NCBI GenBank assembly: GCA_016712715.1
Contig: JADJQM010000002.1
Span: forward strand, 1,054,001 to 1,118,000
Length of the DNA stretch: 64,000 nt
Source of the DNA: Rhodospirillaceae bacterium
Lineage (GTDB): Bacteria; Pseudomonadota; Alphaproteobacteria; Dongiales; Dongiaceae
Direction: 5' to 3'
The notes under the pieces are model-generated. The model was not told the origin of the DNA. It ran no database searches and saw only the letters and a program-made list of their open reading frames with translations. Positions 50,682 to 59,692 of this stretch are shown one piece after another. Position 1 is the stretch's first letter. Every line of letters starts with the position of its first letter. The position numbers and the translations under genes were made by a program.

Positions 50682-51679
50682 GTCTCCGCGGCAAGACGCT
50701 GATCGAAATCGTCGCCGGGTTCCTGTTCATCATCGTCCTGATCGGCGGCGGTGCCGGTGCCTGGTTCTGGAACGCCTTCAATGCCGGCGGTCCCCTGCGG
50801 AACGAGACCGTGCTGGTGATCCCCAAGGGCAGCGGCGTGGGGGCCATCGCCGATCTCCTCGCCAAGGAAGGTGTCATCGAGAACCCGCTGGTCTTCAAGC
50901 TCGGCGTCAAGTTCTTTGCCAAGGACCAGCCGCTCCATGCCGGCGAATTCCGCTTCCCGACCGCGGCGTCTCCGCGCGGCGCCATGCAGGTGCTGATCGA
51001 GGGGAAATCCGTCCTCCACCGCATCACGCTGGCCGAAGGCTGGACCGTGCGCGAAATGTTCGATGCGCTGCAGGCTTCGCCCCTGCTCGAAGGCCCGCTG
51101 CCGCCGCCCCCTGCCGAGGGCACCTTGCTGCCGGAGACCTATTTCTTCGTGCGGGGCGACAGCCGGGGTGCGCTGGTTGAGCGCATGAAAGGCAACATGA
51201 CCGAGATGCTGGCGCGGCTCTGGGAGAAGCGCGATCCCAAGGTCAACCTCGACAGCCCGTATGAGGCGGTCATCCTGGCCTCGATCGTGGAGAAGGAAAC
51301 CGGTCTCAAGGACGAACGCGCCCGCGTCGCCGCCGTGTTTCACAATCGCCTGAAAAAGGGCATGGCCCTGCAATCGGATCCGACGGTCATCTATGCCGTG
51401 ACGCTCGGCAAGGCGCCCTTGGGCCGCGATCTCACCTATGCCGATCTCAAGCTCGACAGTCCCTACAACACCTATGTCATCGCCGGCCTGCCGCCGTCGC
51501 CGATCGCCAATCCGGGCGAGGCGGCGTTGACCGCGGTGCTGCATCCCAAGGACACCAAGGAACTCTATTTCGTGGCCGATGGCACAGGCGGTCATGCCTT
51601 TGCCGAAACCATGGACGGCCATCTCAAGAACGTCGCCAAATGGCGCAAATTCCAGAAACAGAACAAGCAGGCCAACTGA
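50678..51679 (+). CDS. mltG: endolytic murein transglycosylase MltG (YceG-like)
   Basis: A 333-residue inner-membrane enzyme thought to release glycan strands during peptidoglycan synthesis. One N-terminal TM helix (IVAGFLFIIVLIGGGAGAWFW) is followed by the LysM-like part and the YceG catalytic domain. The catalytic Glu is in ILASIVEKETGLKDER near residue 205, and QSDPTVIYAV follows. It is the last gene of the fab cluster. It overlaps the next gene by one base (TGATG). Confidence 0.95.
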   Translation: MSLRGKTLIEIVAGFLFIIVLIGGGAGAWFWNAFNAGGPLRNETVLVIPKGSGVGAIADLLAKEGVIENPLVFKLGVKFFAKDQPLHAGEFRFPTAASPRGAMQVLIEGKSVLHRITLAEGWTVREMFDALQASPLLEGPLPPPPAEGTLLPETYFFVRGDSRGALVERMKGNMTEMLARLWEKRDPKVNLDSPYEAVILASIVEKETGLKDERARVAAVFHNRLKKGMALQSDPTVIYAVTLGKAPLGRDLTYADLKLDSPYNTYVIAGLPPSPIANPGEAALTAVLHPKDTKELYFVADGTGGHAFAETMDGHLKNVAKWRKFQKQNKQAN

Positions 51680-52371
51680 TGTTCTTTCGTGCAATGCGGC
51701 GTCGGGGATTGGTCTTTGCGGTTTGTTCGCTTGGTCTTTGCTTTTGCCAAGGTGTAGCTGCTGCGCAAGACACCCTCGCCGATAGCGGGACGGTCGCTCC
51801 CACGTTTCGCCAGAACGTCATTGTTCTCCTTCAAGGTCAGCAGCTATCCGTGCCGCTCACCTTCGAACAAGTTCAGTCTGATCCTGACTATGTCGCGGAT
51901 GATGGACGCCAATCCCTTGTCGAATTCGTTCCGAACGGTCAAACGGTTTACGAGTGGACGGAGCTTGTCAGCGTTCGCAGTTTCGCCCTTGACGTTTTTC
52001 CAGGCGCCAAGGCCATGCAAGTCATGGAGTTGCTTGCCCAGAGCATCTATCAGGCTTGCCCAACATCTTTCGTCTATGAGCCATTGCCAGGAAAGTCCGT
52101 CGCGGGATTTCCCGCGACCACGGCGCTTCTGGGGTGCCGAGCGACTGAAAACATGGTCGTTCCAGGGCTTGAAATTGGTCAGTCTGAAGTCGGCGTCTAC
52201 ACTGTCGTTGAGACTCCAGCGGCATATGTCGAGGCGCACTACTCGCGTCGAACCGGAGACGTGACCGAATTTGACAGCCCGTCAGATCCCGCCGTCGTGG
52301 CGGCATTGAACGGGTTCGTGCAGGGTCTGAAATTTTGTGCAGGCAGTCCTGATGCCTCGCCTTGCAAGTAA
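51679..52371 (+). CDS. hypothetical secreted protein
   Basis: A 230-residue protein with a signal peptide (FAVCSLGLCFCQGVAAAQD, cleavage before QD). The mature part has three Cys (ACPTSF, LLGCRA, KFCAGS) that may form disulfides. No family was recognised. Codon use looks less G+C-rich than in mltG. The ATG at 51679 overlaps the mltG stop, so it is translated with mltG, but a role in the cell wall is only suggested by position. Confidence 0.65.
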   Translation: MFFRAMRRRGLVFAVCSLGLCFCQGVAAAQDTLADSGTVAPTFRQNVIVLLQGQQLSVPLTFEQVQSDPDYVADDGRQSLVEFVPNGQTVYEWTELVSVRSFALDVFPGAKAMQVMELLAQSIYQACPTSFVYEPLPGKSVAGFPATTALLGCRATENMVVPGLEIGQSEVGVYTVVETPAAYVEAHYSRRTGDVTEFDSPSDPAVVAALNGFVQGLKFCAGSPDASPCK

Positions 52372-52407
52372 ACAACAACATTTGTCTAACCTGGGTGAAG
52401 TTCAGTC

Positions 52408-52854
52408 ATGAGCAACGACAATAGTACCAACCGCATGGAGCCGGTCCTCAACGTGGGCAAGCAATGCGCGCTCTATCTTGGCGTGGTGGCGGCTCTGGCC
52501 GGCGGTGTCGCTTTCTTCGGGCCGCTCGACCGCACGTCCGCCGAAGCGCAGGAGCAGACCATCATCCCGCTTGAAGGCGAGTTCGACATGATGCCGCGAC
52601 TCGATGCCGAGAGCGACGCAGCCCCCAAGGACGTTGCCGTCTTCTATATCACCGGTGCGCCGGCGCAGAAGATGTGGGACGCCTTCCCGATGCAGCCTGT
52701 CGAGGATGAATGCGTCGGGCGCCTCTCCAAATACGGCAACGGCATGGTGTGCTACGGCGCCAATGGCGATGGCTCGGTGCCGGATGAACCTTACGAATGC
52801 ACCTTCGGCGTCGACATGAAGAGCCAATCGCTCATTCTGGCGCAGGATTGCTGA
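52408..52854 (+). CDS. hypothetical membrane-anchored protein
   Basis: A 148-residue protein. A short N-terminal segment with one hydrophobic helix (ALYLGVVAALAGGVAFFGPL) precedes an acidic, probably periplasmic part with three Cys. No family was recognised. It stands 36 bases after the preceding secreted protein on the same strand. Confidence 0.6.
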   Translation: MSNDNSTNRMEPVLNVGKQCALYLGVVAALAGGVAFFGPLDRTSAEAQEQTIIPLEGEFDMMPRLDAESDAAPKDVAVFYITGAPAQKMWDAFPMQPVEDECVGRLSKYGNGMVCYGANGDGSVPDEPYECTFGVDMKSQSLILAQDC

Positions 52855-52994
52855 TAGCTCGATAAGACGGGAAAAATATCCGTGAGGTTGGTATATCCAA
52901 GCATTTGATTCCATGCCAAATATATTGAATGACAGTTCAGATATTCACTATTAAAAAACTGAAATAATTGACTTTATTCAACATTAATTGGAAA

Positions 52995-53024
52995 CTCCCC
53001 CACACTTGAAAAAGAGCGGGGGAG
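52995..53024 (+). promoter_or_regulatory. hairpin covering the ribosome binding site
   Basis: CTCCCCC (52995-53001) pairs with GGGGGAG (53018-53024), which includes the Shine-Dalgarno of the gene at 53031. The region upstream (52900-52990) is strikingly AT-rich. The stem could block translation until it is opened. Confidence 0.45.
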
Positions 53025-53030
53025 GCGGGC

Positions 53031-54536
53031 ATGCTTTTTTGGCTTCGGCGTTTGGCCGTGTTCATGGCGTTGTCGCTGCTGCCGGGAACGGCCGTTGCGG
53101 CCGACGCGCCGCTCTCGCTGAAGGTGATGACCTTCAACATCTTCCTGGGCGGCGATCAGGTGAATTTCGCCAAGGTGATCGAGGCAATCGAGGCCTCCGG
53201 CGCCGACATCGTCTGCCTGCAGGAAGCGGAAGGCCGCACCGCCGAGATTGCCGCGGCGTTGGGCTGGCCCTATGCCGCCGCCAACCGCAACATCCTCGCG
53301 CGCGTACCCCTCTTTGCGCCACCGACCGCGATCGGCCCGGACGGCAACGATCTCAACTATGTCTTTGCCGAAGTAAGCCCCGGCAAGTTCATCGCGGTCG
53401 CCGATGTGCATCTGCCCTCCGATCCTTACGGCCCCTACGCCTTGCGCGACGAGGGGAAATCAGTGGATGAGATCGTGGCGCTGGAAAAGGAAACGCGTCT
53501 GCCGGCGATCGAAGCCTATATCGCGCCGCTGCAGGCCTTGGCTGAAGGCGGCACGCCGGTCGTCATCGTCGGCGATTTCAACACCCCCTCGCATCTCGAC
53601 TGGACCGCTGCCATGGTGGGCCAGCGCGCGCAGATCACCGCGACCATCGACTGGCCGGTGACCAGGGCGCTTTCCGATGCGGGCTTCACCGACGCCTATC
53701 GCGCGGTGCATCCCGATCCGGTGACGAAGCCCGGCATCACCTGGAGCTACGGCTATCCGTTCCCGCATGTCGACGCCAATGAAGCCCTCGACCGGATCGA
53801 CCTCATCCAGATCCTGGGGCCGGTGAAAGCAACGGCGGCGGAAATCCTCGGCGACCCCGCGATGCCCGATACGGACATCGCCGTCTCGCCCTGGCCCTCC
53901 GATCACCGCGCGGTGGTGGCGACATTGGAAGTAACACCTGGTCCGGCACCGACCATGGTGTCGCCGCTCAAGCGCGGCGTCATGGCGGGCGATGCGGTCG
54001 ATGTGCGCTTTCACGGCGCGACCGATGATGGCCGTGTTCAAGACGGGCGCGTCGCCCTTTTGCCATCGGGCGGCGATGTCGCAGCGCCCTTGGCAACCCT
54101 CTACACCAACAACGGCACCGACCGCGCGAGCCTCATGAGTTTCGGCACATCGACGTTGGCGCCTGGCGCCTATGATGCGGCGCTGGTCGATTCCGCCGGC
54201 AAGGAGTTGGCGCGGGCACCGTTCTGGGTGCGCGCCGCCGGCACGCGGCCCAGCGTCGCCACCGACAAGACGACCTATGCCAGCGGCGATGCGATCACCG
54301 TCACCTGGGCCGATGCGCCAGGCAATCGCTTCGACTGGCTGGGCATCTATGCCAAGGACGATCCGGCCGAGGACAATTACCAGTACTTCTTCTACGTCAA
54401 CTCGGCGGTGAGCGGATCGCTGGTGCTCGACAAGGACATGCTGGGCGATGTGCTGCCGGCGGGCAATTACGATGTGCGGCTGATGCGCGACGACGCCTAT
54501 ATGCGCCTTGCCGGGGCGAGCTTCTCGGTCAAATGA
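53031..54536 (+). CDS. secreted endonuclease/exonuclease/phosphatase-family protein
   Basis: A 501-residue exported protein (signal peptide ALSLLPGTAVAADA). The EEP domain covers residues 29-305. Its motifs are MTFNIFLGG, IVCLQEAEG (catalytic Glu), VVIVGDFNTPSHLDW near residue 180 and WPSDHRAVVATL near residue 290 (catalytic Asp-His). Residues 310-501 are a beta-rich C-terminal region that includes a Ca-binding-like TYASGDAITVTWADAPGN block. The substrate may be a phosphodiester or phospholipid. Confidence 0.88.
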   Translation: MLFWLRRLAVFMALSLLPGTAVAADAPLSLKVMTFNIFLGGDQVNFAKVIEAIEASGADIVCLQEAEGRTAEIAAALGWPYAAANRNILARVPLFAPPTAIGPDGNDLNYVFAEVSPGKFIAVADVHLPSDPYGPYALRDEGKSVDEIVALEKETRLPAIEAYIAPLQALAEGGTPVVIVGDFNTPSHLDWTAAMVGQRAQITATIDWPVTRALSDAGFTDAYRAVHPDPVTKPGITWSYGYPFPHVDANEALDRIDLIQILGPVKATAAEILGDPAMPDTDIAVSPWPSDHRAVVATLEVTPGPAPTMVSPLKRGVMAGDAVDVRFHGATDDGRVQDGRVALLPSGGDVAAPLATLYTNNGTDRASLMSFGTSTLAPGAYDAALVDSAGKELARAPFWVRAAGTRPSVATDKTTYASGDAITVTWADAPGNRFDWLGIYAKDDPAEDNYQYFFYVNSAVSGSLVLDKDMLGDVLPAGNYDVRLMRDDAYMRLAGASFSVK

Positions 54537-54543
54537 CGCCGCC

Positions 54544-55122
54544 CTAGCTGCTGGGCAGATAGATCACCGGCGACATCAGCAGGATGAAGAGGCTCCACAT
54601 CAGCAGGTAATCGACCACGGCAAGGAGGATGGCGCCGCCATAGCCGATGCCGAGCAGCACGCGCAGCATATAGGCTTCGTAGATCAAGGAGGCCAGAACG
54701 AGGAGTGTGGAGGCCGTCTCCGACCAATCGCCGAGCAGTCCCGCACTTCCCGCAAACGTCAGCAGGCAGGCCAGGATCGCCCAGGCGAAGTTGACCCAGT
54801 TATAGCAGGCGATCGCGGCAATCGCCTGTCCCTCGCGCTCGATGGCGCGGCCAAGGACGATGAGGATCAGCGGAAACATGATCCAGCTCAGGGCGTAATT
54901 GATCAGCGTCAGGCTGACGACCCGGAAGGCCGTCGCGTCCGGCGATACACCGAACTCCCCGAACCGCAGATAGAGGAACAGCGGAAAGACCGGGATCATC
55001 AGGTAGAAGGACCGCAATGCACCGGCATGGCTGCGGTCGAACCATTGCACGAAGCCGGCCTCGAAGCGCAGCAGCAGCTTCATGCCGATGACCGCCGCCC
55101 GTGCCTCGGTCCAGCTAGGCAT
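54544..55122 (-). CDS. hypothetical multi-pass membrane protein
   Basis: A 192-residue protein with about five hydrophobic helices, no recognised family. It overlaps the end of dapE by 8 bases and follows it on the same strand. Several Trp and Tyr lie near helix ends. A start at the internal ATG 55083 is also possible. Confidence 0.7.
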   Translation of the reverse strand: MPSWTEARAAVIGMKLLLRFEAGFVQWFDRSHAGALRSFYLMIPVFPLFLYLRFGEFGVSPDATAFRVVSLTLINYALSWIMFPLILIVLGRAIEREGQAIAAIACYNWVNFAWAILACLLTFAGSAGLLGDWSETASTLLVLASLIYEAYMLRVLLGIGYGGAILLAVVDYLLMWSLFILLMSPVIYLPSS

Positions 55123-56266
55123 CCAGGTAAGCGTCTAGCACGCGTTCATAGATGCGGCTCAGGGCCTCGATATCCGCCACCGGCACATGTTCATCGACCT
55201 TGTGCATGGTGGCACCGGCCAGGCCGAACTCGATCACCGGGCAGAAATTCTTGATGAAGCGCGCATCCGAGGTGCCGCCCGTGGTGGAGAGTTCCGGCGT
55301 AAGGCCCGTCTCGGCCTTGACCGCCGCGACCAGCAAGGCGGACAAATCACCCGGCGGGGTCAGGAAGGATTCGCCCGAGCATTCGCAGATGAGATCATAG
55401 CGGCCGCCAACCGAATCCAATCGGCGCCGGATCTCGGCTTCGAGGCTCTTCGCCGTATAAAGATCGTTGAAGCGCGAATTGAACACCGCTTTGGCTTCCG
55501 CCGGGATGACGTTGTTGGCCGGGTTGCCGACATCGACCGTCACGAATTGCAGGCTGGTCGCCGGAAAATGCTCTGATCCCTCGTCGAGCGGCACGGTGAG
55601 TGCTGCGATCATCGCCGAGAGGCGATGGATGGGATTGTCGGCCAGATGCGGATAGGCGGAATGACCCTGGATCCCGTGCACGGTGAGACGCCCCGTGAAG
55701 CTGCCGCGCCGGCCGATCTTGGCCATCTCGCCCAGCTTCGCGGGATTGGTCGGCTCGCCGACGATGCAGGCGTCGAGCTTTTCGCCTTTGTCCGCCAGCC
55801 AATCAAGGACCGGCTTGGTGCCGTTGACCGCCGGGCCTTCCTCGTCGCCGGTGATGAGCAATGAGATGGCGCCGGCGAATTTGCCCTGGCGCTTCGCCAC
55901 GAAACGGGCGGCCGCCGCGGCGAAGGCAGCGATGGCGCTCTTCATGTCGGCGGCACCCCGGCCATAGAGCTGGCCGCCCACGATCTCCCCCGCAAAGGGA
56001 TCGACCGTCCAGCTTTCGACCCTTCCGACCGGCACCACATCGGTATGGCCGGCAAAGCAGATGTTCCGGCCCGGCCGGTCGCCGCTCACCCGGGCATAGA
56101 GGTTCTGGATCTCGGCCGTGCCGGGTGCGGCGAAGGCGAGCCGGTGATTGCTGAACCCCGCCGCTGCCAGGGCCGCTTCCAGCACGCCGATGGCGCCTTC
56201 ATCCTTCGGTGTGACCGAAGGACGGCGGATGAGCTCCTGGGCAAGCTTGACGGGGTCCAAGATCAT
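55115..56266 (-). CDS. dapE: succinyl-diaminopimelate desuccinylase
   Basis: A 383-residue M20 dimetal hydrolase of the succinylase lysine pathway. FAGHTDVVP (His/Asp ligands) near residue 70, GRGAADMKSAIAAF near residue 99, the catalytic Glu in LLITGDEEGPAVNGT near residue 135, and GGTSDARFIKNF near residue 342 are all present. The ATG at 56266 overlaps the dapD stop by one base; the upstream TTG would be unusual. Confidence 0.96.
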   Translation of the reverse strand: MILDPVKLAQELIRRPSVTPKDEGAIGVLEAALAAAGFSNHRLAFAAPGTAEIQNLYARVSGDRPGRNICFAGHTDVVPVGRVESWTVDPFAGEIVGGQLYGRGAADMKSAIAAFAAAAARFVAKRQGKFAGAISLLITGDEEGPAVNGTKPVLDWLADKGEKLDACIVGEPTNPAKLGEMAKIGRRGSFTGRLTVHGIQGHSAYPHLADNPIHRLSAMIAALTVPLDEGSEHFPATSLQFVTVDVGNPANNVIPAEAKAVFNSRFNDLYTAKSLEAEIRRRLDSVGGRYDLICECSGESFLTPPGDLSALLVAAVKAETGLTPELSTTGGTSDARFIKNFCPVIEFGLAGATMHKVDEHVPVADIEALSRIYERVLDAYLDA

Positions 56267-57114
56267 CAATCCCGCAGCAGATCGTTGATCGAGGTCTTCG
56301 AGCGCGTCTTCTCATCGACCCGCTTGATGATGACCGCGCAATAGAGGCTGGGGCCAGGTGTCCCGTCCGGCAGGGGCTTGCCGGGCAGGGCGCCGGGGAC
56401 CACCACGGAATAGGCCGGGACGCGGCCGTAATGCACGTCGCCCGTGGCACGGTCGATGATCTTGGTCGAGGCGCCGATGAAGACGCCCATGGAAATGACC
56501 GAACCGGTCTCGACCACGACGCCCTCGACCACTTCCGAGCGCGCACCGACGAAGCAATCATCCTCGATGATGACCGGGCCAGCCTGCAGGGGCTCCAGCA
56601 CACCGCCGAGGCCGACACCGCCCGAAATGTGGCAGTTCTTGCCAACCTGGGCGCAGGACCCGATCGTCACCCAGGTATCGACCATGGTGCCGCTATCCAC
56701 ATAGGCGCCGACATTGATGAAGCTCGGCATGACGACGACGCTGGGCGCCACATAGGCGCTCTGGCGCACCACGGCGCCGGGTACCGCGCGGAAGCCCGCG
56801 GCCTTGAAGCGCGCTTCGTCCCAGCCGGCGAATTTCGACGGCACCTTGTCGAACCAGGCCGACTGGCCGGATGGGAACATGCCGCCACCCGGCACATGGT
56901 AGGAATCGTTGAGGCGGAAGCTCAGCAGCACCGCTTTCTTCAGCCACTGATGGGTCTGCCACTTGCCGCCGACCTTCTCGGCGACGCGGTAGCTGCCGTC
57001 ATCCAGCTTGGCCAGCGCCTCGGTGACGGCATCACGCACATCGCCCTTGGTGGCCGAACTGATCTCGGTCCGCTTTTCCCAGGCGGCGTCGATGATCTCC
57101 GACAAATTACTCAT
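56266..57114 (-). CDS. dapD: tetrahydrodipicolinate N-succinyltransferase
   Basis: A 282-residue left-handed beta-helix enzyme. It succinylates tetrahydrodipicolinate in lysine and DAP synthesis. The hexapeptide repeats run through PSFINVGAYVDSGTMVDTW and ISGGVGLGGVLEPLQAGPV. The N-terminal helical domain contains KWQTHQWLKKAVLLSFR. It overlaps the HAD gene by 4 bases and dapE by one base. ATG at 57114. Confidence 0.96.
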   Translation of the reverse strand: MSNLSEIIDAAWEKRTEISSATKGDVRDAVTEALAKLDDGSYRVAEKVGGKWQTHQWLKKAVLLSFRLNDSYHVPGGGMFPSGQSAWFDKVPSKFAGWDEARFKAAGFRAVPGAVVRQSAYVAPSVVVMPSFINVGAYVDSGTMVDTWVTIGSCAQVGKNCHISGGVGLGGVLEPLQAGPVIIEDDCFVGARSEVVEGVVVETGSVISMGVFIGASTKIIDRATGDVHYGRVPAYSVVVPGALPGKPLPDGTPGPSLYCAVIIKRVDEKTRSKTSINDLLRD

Positions 57115-57806
57115 AGCTTGCTCTCCAAAGTGGATGTCTTGGGCGTGCCATAGGGCGCCAGGAAACCGGCGAGGTCCTCGGTCACGTGATGGATGAAAGA
57201 TGGATCGACCTCTGGCCCGGCCCATTCGTCATCGGTTTTGACCAGCACCGTGGTCATGCCGAGCTGATGTGCCGGGGCAAGGTTGCGCGGCATGTCGTCG
57301 ATCATGACCGCGGTCGTGGGATCGATGCGGTACTGATCGCACAGTTGCCGGTAGACGCCGGGATCGGGCTTCGGCACGAAATCCGAGGCGACGATGTCGA
57401 AGATCGCCTCGAAATGCGCCCCGATGCCGACCCGCGCCATGACCCGTTCGGCATGCTGGACCGAGCCGTTGGTGAAGATCACCTTGCGGCCGGGCAGGGC
57501 GGCGATCGCCGCATCCAGCGTCGGATTGGGTTGAAGCCCGTCGAGGTCGATCGCATGCACGAAATCGAGGAACCCGTGGGGATCGATCCCGTCATTGACG
57601 ATGAGGCCGCGCAAGGTCGTCATATGCTCTTGGAAATAACGTTTCTGCAGGGCCAGGGCCCCCGTTTCGGAAAGCCCCAGATTTGTCCGGATATACTGAC
57701 GGATGCGCACCTGCACCTGGTCGAACAGCCGGCAGGACGCAGGATAGAGCGTGTTGTCGAGGTCGAAAATCCAGGTACCGACCGGTTTTGTTCCGCTTGA
57801 GGACAT
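57111..57806 (-). CDS. HAD-family pyrimidine 5'-nucleotidase-like protein
   Basis: A 231-residue HAD phosphatase. Motif I WIFDLDNTLYPAS near residue 12, motif II FTNGSVQHAERV near residue 112 and motif IV VMIDDMPRNLAPA near residue 170 are clear. The protein resembles the SDT1-type pyrimidine 5'-nucleotidases that often accompany dapD in alphaproteobacteria. A 15-base tandem repeat stands directly upstream of the ATG at 57806, and no Shine-Dalgarno is evident. Confidence 0.88.
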   Translation of the reverse strand: MSSSGTKPVGTWIFDLDNTLYPASCRLFDQVQVRIRQYIRTNLGLSETGALALQKRYFQEHMTTLRGLIVNDGIDPHGFLDFVHAIDLDGLQPNPTLDAAIAALPGRKVIFTNGSVQHAERVMARVGIGAHFEAIFDIVASDFVPKPDPGVYRQLCDQYRIDPTTAVMIDDMPRNLAPAHQLGMTTVLVKTDDEWAGPEVDPSFIHHVTEDLAGFLAPYGTPKTSTLESKL

Positions 57807-57808
57807 TA

Positions 57809-57838
57809 TTGGCCCGAACCTTGTTGGCCCGAACTTTG
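57809..57838. repeat. tandem 15-base duplication before the HAD gene
   Basis: TTGGCCCGAACCTTG is repeated once with a single mismatch (57809-57823, 57824-57838). It occupies the place of the ribosome binding site of the gene on the minus strand. Confidence 0.75.
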
Positions 57839-58002
57839 TCGACCTGACGAGACTACTGGCGACGACATGGCAGCCAACGGCTTTCCGCGAATTGCACAAC
57901 CCGAAAACTCTCGCCCGGACCTTATGGCCTGAGGCCGCGGCTCGCAAGCCGTGACGCGGGGCTTAACACGGTATTAATCATGGAAAAGGCAATCTCTCCG
58001 CC

Positions 58003-59690
58003 ATGATGGCCACGATCACCCCGCCAGAACCCGGATCAGACGAGTCGCCGCTTGCCGCGGCCCACCGCCTGTCTGCCGCTGACGCGCCCTTCTCGGTGGA
58101 CCGCAACCCGGCCCTGCTGCTGGGCGGCGACGACCGGATCCTGGCAGCCAATGCGGCTGCGGCCCCGCTCATCTCCCTGCTGGCGGCACCGCCCCGGAAC
58201 TCGCCAACGCCCTGCTGGCGGCGAAGGGCGGGACGGCCAGCCGCATCGCGGCCCTCGAAATCACTGCCGCCGATGGCAAGGTCCAGTCACTCGACCTCTC
58301 GCTCCTGCCCTGTGGCAATGGCCAGGCCCTGGCGGCGGCCGGGGAGGGCGTGTTGTTGCTCGGCCGCGACATCAGCCTGGAACGGGCGCTCCGCGGCGCG
58401 CTGATCGATTCACGGCAGCGTTTCAAGGAGCTCATCGACGCCGCCGCTGATTTCACCTGGGAAGTGGATGGCGAGGGCGCCTTCGCCTTTGTCTCCGGTC
58501 CCCTCGCCATGGGCTATGCACCCAGCGAGCTCATCGGCCGCAAGCCGCAGGAATTCGCCCTTGCCGAGGGCGCCGAGCAGGCTTTCGCCGGCACCGGCGT
58601 CCATGGCGGCACCGAGATCTGGATGCAGGCCCAGGGCGACCGCCCGATCTGCCTGCTGGTCCAGGGCCAGCCCCTGGCGACATCCGGCCCCTTCCGTGGT
58701 GCCCGGGGCCTTGCCCGCGACATCACTGCGCAGAAGGCACGCGAAACGGAACTGGCGGAGGCGCGCCACCGCGAGCGCCTGGTCGTCCATCTGCTCCGCA
58801 CCCTGCGCCGCACGATCGAACCGGCGGCTGCCATCGCCACCGCGCTCAACACCGCCATTCAGGCCGTGGGTGCCGAGATCGGCAGCGTCGGTCGCTTGGC
58901 CAGCGACGGCATCGGGGTAGAGCATCTCGGCGGCACATCGAGCGCCGCCGATCCGCTGCTGATCCAGGCCGCGGCCCGTGCGCCGGAAGGTGTTGCGATC
59001 AGCCAGGACGGCCAGCTGCTGGGCCGTGCCTTTCTATGCCGCTACGATGGCCGCAAAGTGGGTGTCCTGCTCCTGTGGCGGGACATCGCGCGGGGTGATT
59101 GGTTGGCCGACGATCTCTTCCTGCTGGGGGAACTCGCCGAACAGCTGGCTGTCCTCATGGAGCAGTTGAAGGGTCATGAGCAGTTGCAGCATCTCTCGAC
59201 CACCGACGCGCTCACCGGTCTCCTCAATCGGCGCGGCTTCGAGCACACGCTGGCACGGATGGTCGAACGCGCGCGCCACGACCAGCATGGCGGTGCGCTC
59301 ATCTATGTCGACCTCGACAACTTCAAACAGGTCAACGATCGCTTCGGCCATGCCCAGGGCGATGCCGCCCTGGTGGCCACCGCCGATATCCTGCGTACCC
59401 AACTGCGCGCGCGCGATCCCATCGGCCGGCTGGGCGGCGACGAGTTCGTGGCCTGGCTCGACGATATCGACCGCGACGAAGCGGTGGTGAAGGCGGAAGC
59501 GCTGCAGGTGGCGGCGAAATCGCTGGCGCGTTTTGCGCCGGGTTGCGAAAAGCCGCTCGGCTTTTCCATCGGTATCGCCATGCTGCGCGGGAGCGAACCT
59601 GATTCGCTGGAAGCGCTGATGGCGCGGGCCGACGACGCCATGTACCGGATCAAGCATGGCGGCAAGGGCGGTTTCGTGCTGGTGGAGTAG
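58003..59690 (+). pseudogene. PAS-PAS-GAF-like diguanylate cyclase, frameshifted near 58192
   Basis: As given, the frame from the ATG at 58003 shifts after about 64 codons. The continuing frame (LLAAKGGTASRIAALE, then LLLGRDISLE) is open to 59690. Adding one C to the C4 run at 58192-58195 joins them into 562 residues. Domains: a short PAS (residues 25-120), a PAS (130-245), a GAF-like part (265-375) and GGDEF. The active site GGDEF and an RxxD I-site (RARD) five residues before it are intact, so the restored protein should make c-di-GMP. It is soluble. Confidence 0.8.
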
Positions 59691-59692
59691 AG

